From the NCBI GenBank assembly GCA_937859895.1, contig CALMAV010000386.1, positions 660 through 6,860 of the forward strand: a DNA stretch of 6,201 nucleotides. Direction: 5' to 3'. Positions 5,867 to 6,201 of this stretch are shown one piece after another. This DNA is from an uncultured Bryobacterales bacterium (GTDB lineage: Bacteria > Acidobacteriota > Terriglobia > Bryobacterales > Bryobacteraceae). Each line of letters opens with the position of its first letter. The first letter of the stretch is position 1. A model generated the notes under the pieces. The model searched no databases and was not told the origin of the DNA. It was given only the letters and a program-made list of their open reading frames with translations. Made by a program: the position numbers and the translations under genes.

Positions 5867-6201
5867 ATGACCAGCTCCATTTGGTCGCGCCGTTGCCACG
5901 TTATGAAGACAGTATCGGATGGCTGGGCGAGATCCCCGGTGACGGCGCTGTCGGCAAGGCAAGACTCGCCTGATGGAAGGCGCAGTTGAAAGCGGACGTG
6001 GCTGCCCAGAAATGTGCAGGCTTCCACGACAGCGCGTTGACACGGCCCATCGCTTGGCGGCTGCTCCCTTGTAATTCGAAGGTTTTCGGGGCGAATATTG
6101 ACAGAGCCGATCCGGTTCACATCGCCGAGAAATCGGGCGACGAACATCGATTGCGGATTTGAGTAGAGCTCACGCGGCGTACTACCTGCTGAAGGCAGCC
6201 A
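5863..6201 (-). CDS. potA: PotA-like polyamine ABC transporter ATPase, C-terminal part (cut by window edge)
   Basis: Only the last 112 residues are in the window; the 5' part, including the Walker A, signature and Walker B motifs, lies beyond 6201. The visible part starts with the end of the ATPase domain (STPRELYSNPQSMFVARFLG), a standard PotA/CysA-type segment. A TOBE-type regulatory domain follows, with NIRPENLRI and then a beta-rich stretch ending ITWQRRDQMELVI and TGA at 5863-5865. An internal ATG at 6145-6147 is not the start, because the frame continues upstream with strongly conserved residues. Between FLGDVN and IRPEN there are only six residues, whereas E. coli PotA has roughly 40, so the first part of the TOBE region appears missing. 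The gene heads the visible operon potA-potB-potC-potD and should supply ATP hydrolysis to PotB/PotC. The window alone cannot prove polyamine rather than a related substrate. Confidence 0.92.
   Translation of the reverse strand, partial: WLPSAGSTPRELYSNPQSMFVARFLGDVNRIGSVNIRPENLRITREQPPSDGPCQRAVVEACTFLGSHVRFQLRLPSGESCLADSAVTGDLAQPSDTVFITWQRRDQMELVI
5875..5878 (-). promoter_or_regulatory. Ribosome binding site deciding the potB start
   Basis: GGAG on the minus strand eight bases before ATG 5864-5866, inside the last codons of potA. It decides between this start and a 59-residue longer open frame, and suggests translational coupling of potB to potA. Confidence 0.6.

Noticed and set aside
5867..6043. 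59-residue N-terminal extension of the potB frame up to 6043
   Set aside because: It overlaps conserved potA coding sequence, is Arg-rich without family character, and a well-placed ATG with GGAG and an ATGA overlap exists at 5864-5866.

Overview
The window holds six protein-coding genes on about 6.2 kb of gene-dense bacterial DNA with no RNA genes, mobile elements or CRISPR. By eye GC is in the mid-50s percent. The organism is most likely a free-living soil-type bacterium. Acidobacteriota is my best guess, because the exonuclease at 1951-3249 and the secreted hydrolase at 29-1855 both read like the acidobacterial forms of their families. That is pattern memory, not a search.

Layout. (1) 29-1855, minus: a secreted serine hydrolase of the CocE/NonD (peptidase S15-like) superfamily. 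It has a visible Ser-Asp-His triad and the extra acidic residues that mark alpha-amino-acid ester hydrolases. (2) 1856-1950: a 95-bp divergent intergenic region with a good sigma70-like promoter facing right. (3) 1951-3249, plus: a YprB/MrfB-type DEDD exonuclease (RNase H-like fold) with a helical TPR-like tail. Its usual helicase partner is not in the window. (4) 3236-6201, minus: the last four genes of a polyamine-type ABC importer in the order potA (C-terminal part only, cut by the window edge), potB, potC, potD. They are packed with a 4-bp ATGA overlap (A/B), a 4-bp GTGA overlap (B/C) and a 17-bp overlap (C/D). The exonuclease and potD genes converge and overlap by 14 bp at their 3' ends.

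How the genes work together. PotD would be an exported, lipid-anchored binding protein that delivers an amine ligand to the PotB/PotC membrane channel, powered by PotA. The hydrolase and the exonuclease look functionally separate from the transporter and from each other.

The points most worth a second look are as follows. The potD gene has no ATG, GTG or TTG that would include its obvious Tat/lipoprotein signal, so it appears to start at a CTG inside the end of potC. The PotA C-terminal domain seems to lack roughly 35-40 residues of the usual TOBE region. The hydrolase keeps the carboxylate cluster of alpha-amino-acid ester hydrolases. The exonuclease is a stand-alone MrfB-like gene. I see no clearly new multi-gene system here.
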